The notes below the pieces were generated by a model. It worked only from the letters and a program-made list of their open reading frames with translations, did not search any database and was not told the origin of the DNA. Shown here piece after piece: positions 45,549 through 55,761 of a DNA stretch of 64,000 nucleotides (the first letter of the stretch is position 1; each line of letters opens with the position of its first letter). The translations under genes were made by a program, and so were the position numbers. This DNA comes from Aquimixticola soesokkakensis (lineage in GTDB: Bacteria; Pseudomonadota; Alphaproteobacteria; Rhodobacterales; Rhodobacteraceae): positions 221,055 through 285,054 of the forward strand of contig NZ_FWFS01000003.1 of the NCBI RefSeq assembly GCF_900172375.1, read 5' to 3'.

Positions 45549-46205
45549 TTACCACGCCACCTCGCGACCGCTCCAGTCGAAAAACAGGCCGCTGTCGGTC
45601 GAGGCGCGCGCCTCGAGCACCGCGCAAAGATGCTCTGCCGCCCCCTGAGGCGTCTGTTTTTCACGTTTGAAATCCCGGGTAAATTCGGTTGCCACCGTTC
45701 CGGGATGATAGGCGATAAGGCAGGCGTTGGGGTGGCTGCGCGCCAATTCGATTGCAGCCGTGTGGACCAGTTGGTTGAGGGCGGCTTTGGCGGCGCGATA
45801 GGCGTACCAGCCCCCCATGCGGTTATCCCCGATGGAGCCGACCCGCGCTGACAGCACCGCGACTTTCGCGTCGCCCTTGCGCGCCAACAGGCGCGGCAGG
45901 TGGCGCAACACCAGCGCCGGACCAATGGCATTCACCGCAAACTGATCCGCAAGCGCCTCTGCCGTAACCTCGCGCAGGGATTTTTCAGGCGCCCGCCCGG
46001 CTCCGGCCAATTGCCCCGTCGCCACGACAAGCCGATCAAAGGTCCCCTCAACGGCGCGCATCCCCTGCTCGACGCTATCCGCGTCCCGCAAATCGAATCC
46101 GGTCTCGCGCCGCGATAGTGCGACGACCTCAACCCCTTGGGAGCGGTATCGCGCCGTGACAGCCCGCCCGATTCCCCCAGTTGCGCCGATGACCAAAGCC
46201 CGCAT
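45549..46205 (-). CDS. Short-chain dehydrogenase/reductase
   Basis: A 218-residue SDR with an N-terminal NAD(P) glycine motif (GATGGIGRAV), a catalytic triad including Ser in VAVLSARVGSI and the YxxxK pair in GGWYAYRAAKAAL. The region after NPG-type loop HPGTVATEF is shorter than in classical SDRs. It lies convergent with the MORN gene, four bases apart, and divergent from leuA. Substrate unknown; in many alphaproteobacteria similar proteins are annotated as C-factor-like. Confidence 0.85.
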   Translation of the reverse strand: MRALVIGATGGIGRAVTARYRSQGVEVVALSRRETGFDLRDADSVEQGMRAVEGTFDRLVVATGQLAGAGRAPEKSLREVTAEALADQFAVNAIGPALVLRHLPRLLARKGDAKVAVLSARVGSIGDNRMGGWYAYRAAKAALNQLVHTAAIELARSHPNACLIAYHPGTVATEFTRDFKREKQTPQGAAEHLCAVLEARASTDSGLFFDWSGREVAW

Positions 46206-46281
46206 GACATCCTCACTTTCTGTCAGGGGGCTACGCGCCGGGGCGCATTTTGGTTCACTTTGAGCTTTTCATTATGACGCG

Positions 46282-46299
46282 GCGGGCTATAGTCCGCCC
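46282..46299. promoter_or_regulatory. Inverted repeat upstream of the leu leader
   Basis: GGCGG (about 46281) and CCGCC flank GCTATAGT. The core CTATAGT could serve as the -10 element of the leu promoter, with TTTTCATTATGAC upstream. Confidence 0.35.
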
Positions 46300-46300
46300 C

Positions 46301-46405
46301 ATGACAATGATGACCGCACCCCGATCCTGTGCTGCCTTGCCCGCCTCCGGCGTGGCCCTTTGTCGTGCTCCCCTTGTGGGCCTGCTTCTTCTTAGCTGCC
46401 TCTGA
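46301..46405 (+). CDS. leuL: leu leader peptide
   Basis: A 34-residue leader (MTMMTAPRSC to LLLLSCL) ending 86 bases before leuA. It has seven to eight leucine codons, with a run of four in GLLLLSCL near its end, as in leu and ilv attenuation leaders. The CTG CTT CTT CTT codons are partly rare-type in this GC-rich genome. The gene was too short for an ordinary coding call; the case rests on position, leucine content and the hairpin that begins at its last codons. The ATG has no strong ribosome binding site in view. Confidence 0.75.
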   Translation: MTMMTAPRSCAALPASGVALCRAPLVGLLLLSCL

Positions 46406-46433
46406 GCGTGCCTTGCGGCGCGTCGCTCGGAGG
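46399..46433 (+). promoter_or_regulatory. leu attenuator-type hairpin
   Basis: CCTCTGAGCG (46399-46408), overlapping the last leader codons and stop, pairs perfectly (one G-U) with CGCTCGGAGG (46424-46433) over a 15-base loop. There is no following T-run, so the control could be by an alternative hairpin or by blocking the leuA ribosome binding site region. Confidence 0.55.
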
Positions 46434-46491
46434 TGGAGTTAGCGCTGCAAATCACCCCACAAGCTAAGACCAGATATAGAGAATTCCTGAC

Positions 46492-48066
46492 ATGACCCAG
46501 ACCGACAAAGACCGCGTGCTGATTTTTGACACCACTCTGCGCGATGGTGAACAATCCCCCGGCGCCACAATGAGCCACAACGAAAAGATGGAAATTGCCA
46601 CGCTGCTCGACGAGATGGGCGTGGACATCATCGAAGCGGGGTTTCCCATCGCCTCCATCGGCGATTTCGAAGCGGTGAGCGAGATTGCCAAACTGGCAAA
46701 AACCGCGACGATCTGCGGTCTGGCGCGGGCGAATATCGGTGATATCGACCGCTGCTGGGAAGCGGTAAAACACGCAAAATCCCCGCGTATTCATACGTTT
46801 ATCGGCACATCGCCGCTGCACCGTGCGATCCCCAACCTCGACATGGACCAGATGGCCGAGCGCATCCACGACACGGTGACCCACGCGCGCAACCTGTGCG
46901 ACAACGTGCAATGGTCGCCGATGGATGCGACCCGCACCGAGCATGATTACCTGTGCCGCGTGGTGGAAATCGCCATCAAGGCCGGTGCCACCACGATCAA
47001 CATCCCCGATACCGTGGGCTACACCATCCCGCGCGAGAGCGCCGAGCTGATCGAGATGCTGCGCAACCGCGTGCCCGGTGCCGACGACATCATTTTCGCC
47101 ACCCATTGCCATAACGACCTCGGGATGGCGACCGCCAATGCGCTGGCCGCCGTCGAAGCCGGTGCGCGCCAGATCGAGTGCACCATCAACGGTTTGGGGG
47201 AACGCGCGGGCAACACCGCCCTTGAAGAAGTCGTCATGGCGCTGAAAATCCGCCACGATCGCATGCCCTTTGGCACCAAAATCGACACGACGAAAATCAT
47301 GAACATCTCGCGCCGTGTTGCGCAGGTGGCAGGCTTTCCGGTGCAATATAACAAGGCCATCGTCGGCAAGAACGCCTTTGCCCATGAAAGCGGCATCCAC
47401 CAGGACGGGATGCTGAAAAACGCCGAGACCTTTGAAATCATGCGCCCGCAAGATGTCGGTCTCTCGGGCACCTCCCTGCCCTTGGGCAAACATTCGGGGC
47501 GTGCGGCGCTGCGCGCCAAGCTTGACGAATTGGGATTTGCGCTGGCCGATAACCAGCTCAAGGATGTGTTCGTGCGCTTCAAAGAGCTGGCGGACCGCAA
47601 GAAAGAAGTGTTCGACGAAGACCTGATGGCGCTGTTGCGCGATAGCGGCGCGGCCGAGCAAAACGAACGCATCAAGGTCAAGCACCTGCGCGTGGTCTGT
47701 GGCACGCAATCCCCGCAAACCGCTGATATCACGCTGGAAGTGGACGGTGTCGACCATCCGATGACCTGCGAGGGGGACGGGCCCGTCGATGCGACCTTCA
47801 AGGCGATCAAGGCGATTTTCCCCACCACCGCGCGTCTGCAGCTCTATCAGGTGCATGCGGTGACCGAAGGCACCGATGCGCAGGCGACCGTTTCGGTGCG
47901 CCTTGAAGAGGACGGCAAAATCGTCACCGGCCAGTCCTCGGACACCGATACGGTCGTGGCCTCGGCCAAAGCCTATGTGAACGCGATGAACCGCCTTCTG
48001 GTGCGGCGCGAAAAATCCGCCCCCGATGCGGATGTCAAAACGGTGAAATACACCGACGCAGGCTAA
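46492..48066 (+). CDS. leuA: 2-isopropylmalate synthase
   Basis: First committed enzyme of leucine synthesis: condenses acetyl-CoA and 2-oxoisovalerate. The 524-residue protein has the HMGL-like TIM barrel with metal motif DTTLRDGEQSPGATM and THCHNDLGMATANALA, and the C-terminal leucine-binding regulatory domain (about residues 390-520). Starts MTQTDKDRVLIFDTTL. The leader peptide and hairpin lie upstream, so control by leucine supply is likely, in addition to feedback inhibition. A hairpin terminator follows the stop. Confidence 0.96.
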   Translation: MTQTDKDRVLIFDTTLRDGEQSPGATMSHNEKMEIATLLDEMGVDIIEAGFPIASIGDFEAVSEIAKLAKTATICGLARANIGDIDRCWEAVKHAKSPRIHTFIGTSPLHRAIPNLDMDQMAERIHDTVTHARNLCDNVQWSPMDATRTEHDYLCRVVEIAIKAGATTINIPDTVGYTIPRESAELIEMLRNRVPGADDIIFATHCHNDLGMATANALAAVEAGARQIECTINGLGERAGNTALEEVVMALKIRHDRMPFGTKIDTTKIMNISRRVAQVAGFPVQYNKAIVGKNAFAHESGIHQDGMLKNAETFEIMRPQDVGLSGTSLPLGKHSGRAALRAKLDELGFALADNQLKDVFVRFKELADRKKEVFDEDLMALLRDSGAAEQNERIKVKHLRVVCGTQSPQTADITLEVDGVDHPMTCEGDGPVDATFKAIKAIFPTTARLQLYQVHAVTEGTDAQATVSVRLEEDGKIVTGQSSDTDTVVASAKAYVNAMNRLLVRREKSAPDADVKTVKYTDAG

Positions 48067-48102
48067 GCACGCGCACCACAAAGCGCAGGCAGGTCACGCG
48101 AT

Positions 48103-48132
48103 AAAAGGGGGCATCCTTGGGGGTGCCCTTTT
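48103..48132 (+). terminator. leuA terminator
   Basis: AAAAGGG...GCA and TGCCCTTTT form a stem with a two-base bulge around a short loop, followed by T residues, 36 bases after the leuA stop. Confidence 0.6.
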
Positions 48133-48222
48133 CGCTGTGGGCCTGCCCCTGCCCGCGGCCAGAATGCTGCAGATGCACGGGGCTGTGATCGCAACCAAGC
48201 GGCAAGCCGCCCAGCCACGTGA

Positions 48223-49365
<1,143 letters not shown>

Positions 49366-49401
49366 GATCAGAGTTTTCACATTCTGATGTATGATGTGTC
49401 G

Positions 49402-49444
49402 GCCCGCGCTTCTGGAAAAAGGAAGCGGCGGGCTGGCGTTTTTT
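49402..49444 (+). terminator. Hairpin with T-run between mreB and mreC
   Basis: GCCCGCGCTTC (49402-49412) pairs with GAAGC-G-GCGGGC (49422-49433, one bulge) and is followed by TTTTTT at 49439-49444. It looks like a rho-independent terminator inside the operon, which would lower mreCD-mrdAB relative to mreB. Confidence 0.65.
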
Positions 49445-49475
49445 GACCATGTGACACGTTTTCGCGGAGATGCCT

Positions 49476-50405
49476 GTGGCCCGAGACCGCACCACATCCG
49501 AGATTTACACCCGCCCGTTGCGCAATGTGCTCATCGGCGGTCTGGTGCTGTTTTTACTGGCGATTTTCATCTTTTGGCGCATCGACAGCCCGCGGGTCGA
49601 ACGGGTGCGCGCCCAGATCGTTGACCGGGTTGTGCCCTCGTTTTCCTGGGCGCTGTATCCGGTGACCAAAGCGGCGGCGATGGTGGAAAATTTCCAAAGC
49701 TACAACCGGCTCTACGAGCAGAATCAGGAATTGCGCCGCGAATTGCGCCAGATGCAGGCCTGGAAAGAGGCGGCTGTGCAGCTGGAACAGCAAAATGCCA
49801 AGCTGCGCACGTTGAACTCCGTGCAACTCGACCCGAAACTGACGGCGGTGTCTGGCGTGGTCATGGCCGATAGCGGATCCCCGTTTCGCCAATCGGTTTT
49901 GCTTAACGTCGGGCGGCGCGACGGCATCATGGATGGCTGGGCGACGATCGACGGCGTTGGCCTGGTGGGCCGGATTTCCGGTGTCGCAGACAGCACCAGC
50001 CGCGTGATTTTGCTGACCGACAGCAACTCGCGCCTGCCGGTGACGATCCAGCCGTCAGGGCAACGCGCGGTGTTGCAGGGTGACAATTCCGCCACGCCGC
50101 CGCTGCAATACATCGAAACGCCCGAATTGGTCCGCCCCGGTGATCGCGTCGTTTCCTCGGGCGATGGCGGCGTGTTTCCTGCCGGTGTTCTTGTCGGGCA
50201 GGTCGCCCTCGGGCCGGACCGGCGGTTGCGGGTGTTGCTCGCGGCCGATTACGAGCGGCTGGATTTCCTGCGTGTCCTGCGCTCGCACCCCTCCGAAACC
50301 ATCACCGACCCCGGAAGTCTGATCCTGCCCAACGCGGTCCCGCTCGAAAGCGGCCCGCAGCTCCCCACAGCCGACGCCACTGCGCAGGGAGAGAGCAATG
50401 GTTGA
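49476..50405 (+). CDS. mreC: Rod shape-determining protein MreC
   Basis: Periplasmic scaffold of the elongasome, 309 residues, with one N-terminal membrane anchor (about residues 18-38, VLIGGLVLFLLAIFIFW), a coiled coil (about 70-105, NQELRRELRQMQAWKEAA) and a beta-barrel pair. A GTG at 49476 with GGAG eight bases upstream is preferred over the ATG six bases earlier, which lies too close to that motif. Its stop overlaps mreD by eight bases. Confidence 0.94.
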   Translation: MARDRTTSEIYTRPLRNVLIGGLVLFLLAIFIFWRIDSPRVERVRAQIVDRVVPSFSWALYPVTKAAAMVENFQSYNRLYEQNQELRRELRQMQAWKEAAVQLEQQNAKLRTLNSVQLDPKLTAVSGVVMADSGSPFRQSVLLNVGRRDGIMDGWATIDGVGLVGRISGVADSTSRVILLTDSNSRLPVTIQPSGQRAVLQGDNSATPPLQYIETPELVRPGDRVVSSGDGGVFPAGVLVGQVALGPDRRLRVLLAADYERLDFLRVLRSHPSETITDPGSLILPNAVPLESGPQLPTADATAQGESNG

Positions 50406-50931
50406 TCCGCTCACCATCGCGCGCCTGCTGCATCGCGCGGCCTATATCCTGCTGTCGCTGCTGGCGGTGTTTTTCTACATCCTGCCCCTCGATGTGGGCA
50501 CGGGGCGCTGGCCCGGCCCCGACCTTCTGGTCGCGCTCACCTTTGCATGGGGCGTGCGCCGCCCCGACTATGTGCCTGCCCTTCTGGTGGCCGCCGTCAT
50601 GTTGATGGCCGATCTGATTTTTCTGCGCCCGCCCGGGCTTTGGGCCGCGCTTACGGTGCTTGGCCTCGAATTCCTGCGCCGCCGCACGGCACAAAATCAG
50701 GAAATGTCCTTTGCGCTGGAATGGATGCTGGTCACGGGCACGCTGGCGCTGATGGTGCTGGCAAACCGTCTTTTGCTCGGGTTGACGATGACGCCGCAGA
50801 CCTCGCTCGGACTGACGCTGTTGCAATTATTTTCCACCGTGATGGCCTATCCGGTCATCGCCTTTGTGTCCGCAAGTTTCGGACGCATCACCCGCCCCGA
50901 GGGCGACGAACCCGCGAGGGTCCTGCGATGA
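50398..50931 (+). CDS. mreD: Rod shape-determining protein MreD
   Basis: A 177-residue polytopic inner-membrane protein of the elongasome with about five hydrophobic segments (ILLSLLAVFFYILPLDVG, DLLVALTFAWGVR, ALLVAAVMLMADLIF, MLVTGTLALMVLAN, LLQLFSTVMAYPVIAFV). GGAGAG lies before its ATG. It overlaps mreC by eight bases and mrdA by four (ATGA). Confidence 0.93.
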   Translation: MVDPLTIARLLHRAAYILLSLLAVFFYILPLDVGTGRWPGPDLLVALTFAWGVRRPDYVPALLVAAVMLMADLIFLRPPGLWAALTVLGLEFLRRRTAQNQEMSFALEWMLVTGTLALMVLANRLLLGLTMTPQTSLGLTLLQLFSTVMAYPVIAFVSASFGRITRPEGDEPARVLR

Positions 50932-52850
50932 GAAGATCTGCTGGCGACACCGCACTTTCGGCGCGCAAGATCACCCGCCGCTCGCTGTTTCTGGGCGCAA
51001 GCCAGCTTGCCTTCATGGGCGTGCTGGGTCTTCGGATGCGCTACATGCAGGTCGATCAGGCGGATGAATTCCGCCTGCTTGCCGACGAGAACCGCATCCG
51101 CATCCATCTGCTGCCCCCCGCGCGCGGGATGATTTACGACCGGCTGGGCACGGCCATCGCCGAGAACGAACAGACCTTTCGCATCGTGATCCGCCGCGAG
51201 GACAGCGCCGATCTGGACCAGTCGCTGGCCGCGCTCGAACGCCTCATCGGTCTGAGCGCCGAAGATCAGGCCCGCGTGCGCAAGGAACTCAAGGAAGCCA
51301 ACCCCTCGGCGCCCGTGACCATTGCCGACCGGATGGATTGGGACAGCTTCACGCTGGTCGCCGCCAACGGTCCTGCTTTGCCCGGCGTGACGCCGGATGT
51401 GGGATTGTCGCGCAATTACCCCCTCAAGGGCGATTTTGCCCATGTGCTGGGCTACGTCGGCCCCGTGTCGGAACGCGACCTTGCCAAGCTCGAAGATCCC
51501 GACGAATTGCTCACGATTCCCAAGTTCCAGATTGGCAAAACCGGCGTCGAAAACAAGCTTGAAGACGTTTTGCGCGGTCAGGCGGGCACCTTGAGCGTCG
51601 AGCAGAACGCCTATGGGCGCATCATCCGCGAATTGGGCCGCAAGGAAGGCACCCAAGGCGCGGCGGTCCAGTTGACCGTCGATCACCGCCTGCAAAATTT
51701 CACCCATGCGATTCTGGCGGGCGAAAGCGCGGCCGCCGTGGTGATCGACGTGGAAACGGGCGATGTGATGGCCGCCGCCTCCGCGCCCTCCTTTGACCCC
51801 AACCTCTTTGTGCGCGGCATCAGCTACGCCGCCTATGACTCGTTGCTCAACAACGACCACCGCCCCCTGCCCGCCAAGACCGTGCAAGGCGCCTACCCCC
51901 CCGGCTCGACCTTCAAACTGGTCACGGCCATGGCCGCGCTCTCGGCGGGCGTCATCGGCGCCGAGGATACGGTCTATTGCCGCGGCTACACCGAAGTGGG
52001 TGGGCGCCGCTTTCACTGCTGGAAACGGTCGGGGCACGGGGCGGTCGATCTGGTCGGCTCGCTGAAATATTCCTGCGACTGCTACTACTACGAACTGGCC
52101 CAGCGCGCGGGCATCGAGGCCATTTCCGACATGGGCCGCAAACTGGGGCTCGGGGAGGCCTTTGACCTGCCGATGTCCGCCGTCAGCTCGGGTCTGTTGC
52201 CGACAAAGGAATGGAAACTGGCCAATCGCGGCACGGATTGGGTGGTCGGCGACAGTTTGAACGCCTCCATCGGTCAGGGCTTTGTCCTCACCACGCCGAT
52301 GCAACTGGCGACGATGGCGGCACGTGTTGCCACCGGGCGCATGATCAGCCCGCGACTGGTGCGCTCCATCGACGGGGTCGAGCAACCGCTGCTTGACGGC
52401 GCGCCGCTTGATGTGGATCAAAACCTGCTGCGTCAGGTGCGCAAGGGCATGTATGCCGTGTCAAACGATCCGCGCGGCGGCACTGCCTATCGCTCGCGCA
52501 TTGCCGATGACACGATGAAAATCGCAGGAAAAACAGGTACATCACAGGTGCGCAACGCCGTAGTGAACAACAACAACGTGCCTTGGGAGCAACGGGACCA
52601 CGCCCTGTTCGTCGCCTTTGCGCCCTACGACAACCCGCGCTATGCGGTCTCGGTCGTCGTCGAACACGGTGGCGGCGGCTCGACCGTGGCCGCCCCGATT
52701 GCGCGCGATATCATGCTTTTTGCCCTGCACGGCGGCCTGCCCCCGCTGGAGGCCTACCCGTCGGATCAGCGTGGCGCAGCCCAGGCCCGCTTTGATGCGC
52801 TCGACCTGCGCGACACTCTGGCCGCGACCAAACCCCAGAGCCGCGCATGA
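50928..52850 (+). CDS. mrdA: Penicillin-binding protein 2 (peptidoglycan transpeptidase)
   Basis: The elongasome transpeptidase, 640 residues. It has an N-terminal signal anchor (SLFLGASQLAFMGVLGL), a non-catalytic pedestal domain and a C-terminal transpeptidase domain with SxxK nucleophile GSTFK, the SCD triad at KYSCDCYYY and KTGTSQ. The ATG at 50928 overlaps the MreD stop (ATGA); a longer frame upstream lies inside mreD. Overlaps rodA by four bases. Confidence 0.96.
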   Translation: MRRSAGDTALSARKITRRSLFLGASQLAFMGVLGLRMRYMQVDQADEFRLLADENRIRIHLLPPARGMIYDRLGTAIAENEQTFRIVIRREDSADLDQSLAALERLIGLSAEDQARVRKELKEANPSAPVTIADRMDWDSFTLVAANGPALPGVTPDVGLSRNYPLKGDFAHVLGYVGPVSERDLAKLEDPDELLTIPKFQIGKTGVENKLEDVLRGQAGTLSVEQNAYGRIIRELGRKEGTQGAAVQLTVDHRLQNFTHAILAGESAAAVVIDVETGDVMAAASAPSFDPNLFVRGISYAAYDSLLNNDHRPLPAKTVQGAYPPGSTFKLVTAMAALSAGVIGAEDTVYCRGYTEVGGRRFHCWKRSGHGAVDLVGSLKYSCDCYYYELAQRAGIEAISDMGRKLGLGEAFDLPMSAVSSGLLPTKEWKLANRGTDWVVGDSLNASIGQGFVLTTPMQLATMAARVATGRMISPRLVRSIDGVEQPLLDGAPLDVDQNLLRQVRKGMYAVSNDPRGGTAYRSRIADDTMKIAGKTGTSQVRNAVVNNNNVPWEQRDHALFVAFAPYDNPRYAVSVVVEHGGGGSTVAAPIARDIMLFALHGGLPPLEAYPSDQRGAAQARFDALDLRDTLAATKPQSRA

Positions 52851-53992
52851 GCTATCTCGAACACAACCTCAAAACCGTCCCCACAGGCCTGCGCAAGATC
52901 CTCTATTTCAACTGGGGTCTGGCGCTGTTGCTGACGGCTGTCGCCTCGGTCGGCTTCATCATGCTCTATTCGGTCGCCGGTGGCACGCTCATGCCGTGGT
53001 CCGAGCCGCAGATGAAACGCTTTGCGGTCGGTTTCGTGTTGATGTTTTTTGTCGGGATGGTGCCCATCTGGTTTTGGCGCAATATCGCAGGATTGGCCTA
53101 TATCGCCACCTTCATCCTGCTGCTGGTGGTCGAGTTTTTCGGGGACGTCGGCATGGGCGCGCAGCGCTGGATCGACCTTGGGTTCATGCGCCTGCAACCC
53201 TCGGAACTGATGAAAATCAACGTGGTGATGCTGATCGCGGCCTATTACGACTGGCTGGACATCAAAAAAGTGTCGCGCCCGCTGTGGGTTTTGATCCCCG
53301 TTGTCATCATCCTGCTGCCCACGGCCCTGGTCCTCAAACAACCCGATCTGGGCACGGCGATTTTGCTGCTGACCGGCGGGGCGATCGTGATGTTTTGCGC
53401 AGGCGTCCACTGGGCCTATTTCGCCGCCGTCATTGCCTCCGGCGTGGGGCTGGTGAGCGCGGTCTTTGCCTCGCGCGGCACAACATGGCAACTGATCAAA
53501 GACTACCAGTTCCGCCGCATCGACACCTTCCTCGACCCCTCCATGGACCCCCATGACGCGGGCTACCACATCACCCAATCGAAAATCGCCCTCGGCTCTG
53601 GCGGCTGGTCGGGCAAAGGCTTTATGCAAGGGACGCAATCGCGCCTCAGCTTCCTGCCCGAAAAACACACCGATTTCATTTTCACCACCCTCGCCGAAGA
53701 GTTCGGCTTTATCGGCTGCATCACGCTGCTGGTACTCTACGGGCTGATCATCCTGTTCTGCATCTCCTCGGCCATCGACAACAAAAACCGCTTTGGCGCG
53801 CTCGTGACCTTGGGCATTGCCTCGACGTTTTTCCTGTTTTACGCGGTGAACATGGCAATGGTCATGGGGCTGGCACCGGTTGTCGGCGTGCCCCTCCCCC
53901 TCGTCAGCTACGGCGGATCGGCGATGCTCGTGCTCATGGTGGCCTTCGGGGTCGTTCAATCCGCACATATCCACAAACCCCGAGGCCGCTAA
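52847..53992 (+). CDS. mrdB: Peptidoglycan glycosyltransferase RodA
   Basis: SEDS-family polymerase that elongates glycan strands with PBP2, 381 residues, about ten membrane segments. Signatures seen include GAQRWIDLGFMRLQPSELMKI and KTPNxG-like QPDLGTAILLL, ALGSGGWSGKGFMQG and LPEKHTDFIFTTLAEEFGF. The start overlaps mrdA (ATGA). Last gene of the mre/mrd operon; ghrA follows three bases later on the same strand. Confidence 0.96.
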   Translation: MSYLEHNLKTVPTGLRKILYFNWGLALLLTAVASVGFIMLYSVAGGTLMPWSEPQMKRFAVGFVLMFFVGMVPIWFWRNIAGLAYIATFILLLVVEFFGDVGMGAQRWIDLGFMRLQPSELMKINVVMLIAAYYDWLDIKKVSRPLWVLIPVVIILLPTALVLKQPDLGTAILLLTGGAIVMFCAGVHWAYFAAVIASGVGLVSAVFASRGTTWQLIKDYQFRRIDTFLDPSMDPHDAGYHITQSKIALGSGGWSGKGFMQGTQSRLSFLPEKHTDFIFTTLAEEFGFIGCITLLVLYGLIILFCISSAIDNKNRFGALVTLGIASTFFLFYAVNMAMVMGLAPVVGVPLPLVSYGGSAMLVLMVAFGVVQSAHIHKPRGR

Positions 53993-53995
53993 CCC

Positions 53996-54925
53996 ATGCT
54001 CACCCTTTTGCTATCGACTCCCCCCGAATATACGGCCGATTACATGGAATGGCTGCCCAAACGGCTCAAGAGCCTGGGGATCGAGGCAGAGCTCTCCACC
54101 GATCTGCCGCCCGAAACCGTCGATTACGTGGTCTACGGGCCCAATGACAGGCTGACCGATTTCAGCCAGTTTCCCAAACTCAAAGCCGTGTTCAGCCTCT
54201 GGGCGGGCGTCGAAAAAGTCGTGGGAAACCCCACGATCACCGTGCCGCTGACGCGTATGGTCGATCCGGGACTGACCGAAGGGATGGTGGAATTCGTCAC
54301 CGGCCATGTGCTGCGCCACCACCTCGGCATGGACGCCCATATCACCGCGACGGAGCCCCATTGGAACCAGAAAGCCCCGCCGCTGGCCCGCCAGCGCAAA
54401 GTCTGCATGCTCGGGATCGGCGCTTTGGGCGCGGCCTGCGCACAAAAAATCGCAAGCTTCGGCTTTGACGTGCATGGTTGGAGCCGCAGCCCCAAAACCA
54501 TCGACGGCCTCACCTGTCACGCGGGCGCTGCGGGTCTGGACGCGGCGCTTCGAAATGCCGATATCGTCGTCACACTGCTGCCCAACACAGCAGATACCGA
54601 AAACACCCTGAACGCCCGCACCCTGTCCCTGACAGCCAAAGGCGCCGTGATCATCAATCCCGGACGTGGCCCGCTGATCGACGATAAAGCCCTGCTTGCG
54701 GCTCTTGATTCCGGCCAGATCAGCCACGCGACGCTGGATGTGTTTCGCGTTGAACCGCTGCCAGCCAGCGACCCCTACTGGGCGCACCCCAAGGTCACCG
54801 TCACCCCCCATGTCGCCGCTCTCACCCGCCCGGCCTCAGCCAGCGGCGTCGTGGCCGAAAACATCCGCCGCGCCGAGGCGGGCGAGGCGCTGCTCAACCT
54901 TGTGGACCGCGCTCTGGGCTACTGA
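53996..54925 (+). CDS. ghrA: Glyoxylate/hydroxypyruvate reductase A
   Basis: NAD(P)H-dependent D-2-hydroxyacid dehydrogenase of the GhrA group, 309 residues. The nucleotide-binding loop is LGIGALGAACA (about residues 139-149); the catalytic Arg, Glu and His lie in NPGRGPLID, RVEPLP and TPHVAAL. It begins three bases after rodA, so it may be read from the same transcript although unrelated in function. Confidence 0.9.
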   Translation: MLTLLLSTPPEYTADYMEWLPKRLKSLGIEAELSTDLPPETVDYVVYGPNDRLTDFSQFPKLKAVFSLWAGVEKVVGNPTITVPLTRMVDPGLTEGMVEFVTGHVLRHHLGMDAHITATEPHWNQKAPPLARQRKVCMLGIGALGAACAQKIASFGFDVHGWSRSPKTIDGLTCHAGAAGLDAALRNADIVVTLLPNTADTENTLNARTLSLTAKGAVIINPGRGPLIDDKALLAALDSGQISHATLDVFRVEPLPASDPYWAHPKVTVTPHVAALTRPASASGVVAENIRRAEAGEALLNLVDRALGY

Positions 54926-54966
54926 GCGGGCGCGCCTGCGGCTTCTTTCGGATAAAAATACCCAAA

Positions 54967-55761
54967 TCACTTCAGTTTGGGCGGGCGCGCGGGGTCCATT
55001 CCGGGCGCTGCCGGTCCGCTGGGCTCTGCCTCGGGCACCGGAAGATCGAACCGCAACCCGTGGCGCGCAAGGGGCGCACAGAGCGGGTCGGTGGGGCGGA
55101 AAAACGCCACATCCAACACCCCGGCCTCGACTCCCGAAAAGATCAGCGCCTCATGCACCAGACGCGCCAGCGCCCCCTCCGACCCCGGAACGTGATCGAC
55201 AAAGGCCAGAAGATGGCTCTGCGCCCCCGTGTCATAGCGCACCCCCGCAAGATAGGCGGCGCGCGCCAGCCCCCCCGCAATGGCAAGCTTCGTGTCCAGC
55301 GCCACAATCAGGCTTTCGGGCAGGCCGCGCGGCGGCATGATTTCCTCGGGCGCGCCCAGCGCCTCCTCCGGCTCGGCCCCCAGCGTTGCGTGCAGCCAGT
55401 CAACGGCCTCTGCGGGCAAGAGGATCTGGCTCGGGGCAACATTCAGGTTTACCCCCACCCCCACGCCCTTGCCCGCCAGCATCTGGGCCACAACCCGCCC
55501 CGACAGCGCCGCATAGGGCGCGATGCCCCCCGCAAACTCCGCCAGACGGGTTTCCCGGTCGAAAATCAACACGAACTGCGCACCGTCACTGTCAAAGAGG
55601 CGCGGGGACAGGCTCTCGCCGCCGCTGTGCTCGGCTTCCAGCAGGACAAACATTTCGCCATCCGCAAGCCGCTCGTAAAACCGCAAGCGCGCGGCGTCAT
55701 CGTCGGGGGCGGCCTCCATCGCGGCATGGGCAAGGTCGAGCGGGGTCATGTCAGCAGTCAT
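54967..55761 (-). CDS. SseB-like protein
   Basis: A 264-residue protein of the SseB (enhanced serine sensitivity) family, with an N-terminal SseB domain (about residues 28-140, FDSDGAQFVLIFDRETRLAEFAG) and a C-terminal domain (TKLAIAGGLARAAYLAGVRYD, LAFVDHVPG). The ATG at 55761 overlaps the stop of the upstream glycosylase gene by four bases; the frame upstream of it belongs to the other gene. Role in other bacteria is ill-defined. Confidence 0.8.
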   Translation of the reverse strand: MTADMTPLDLAHAAMEAAPDDDAARLRFYERLADGEMFVLLEAEHSGGESLSPRLFDSDGAQFVLIFDRETRLAEFAGGIAPYAALSGRVVAQMLAGKGVGVGVNLNVAPSQILLPAEAVDWLHATLGAEPEEALGAPEEIMPPRGLPESLIVALDTKLAIAGGLARAAYLAGVRYDTGAQSHLLAFVDHVPGSEGALARLVHEALIFSGVEAGVLDVAFFRPTDPLCAPLARHGLRFDLPVPEAEPSGPAAPGMDPARPPKLK

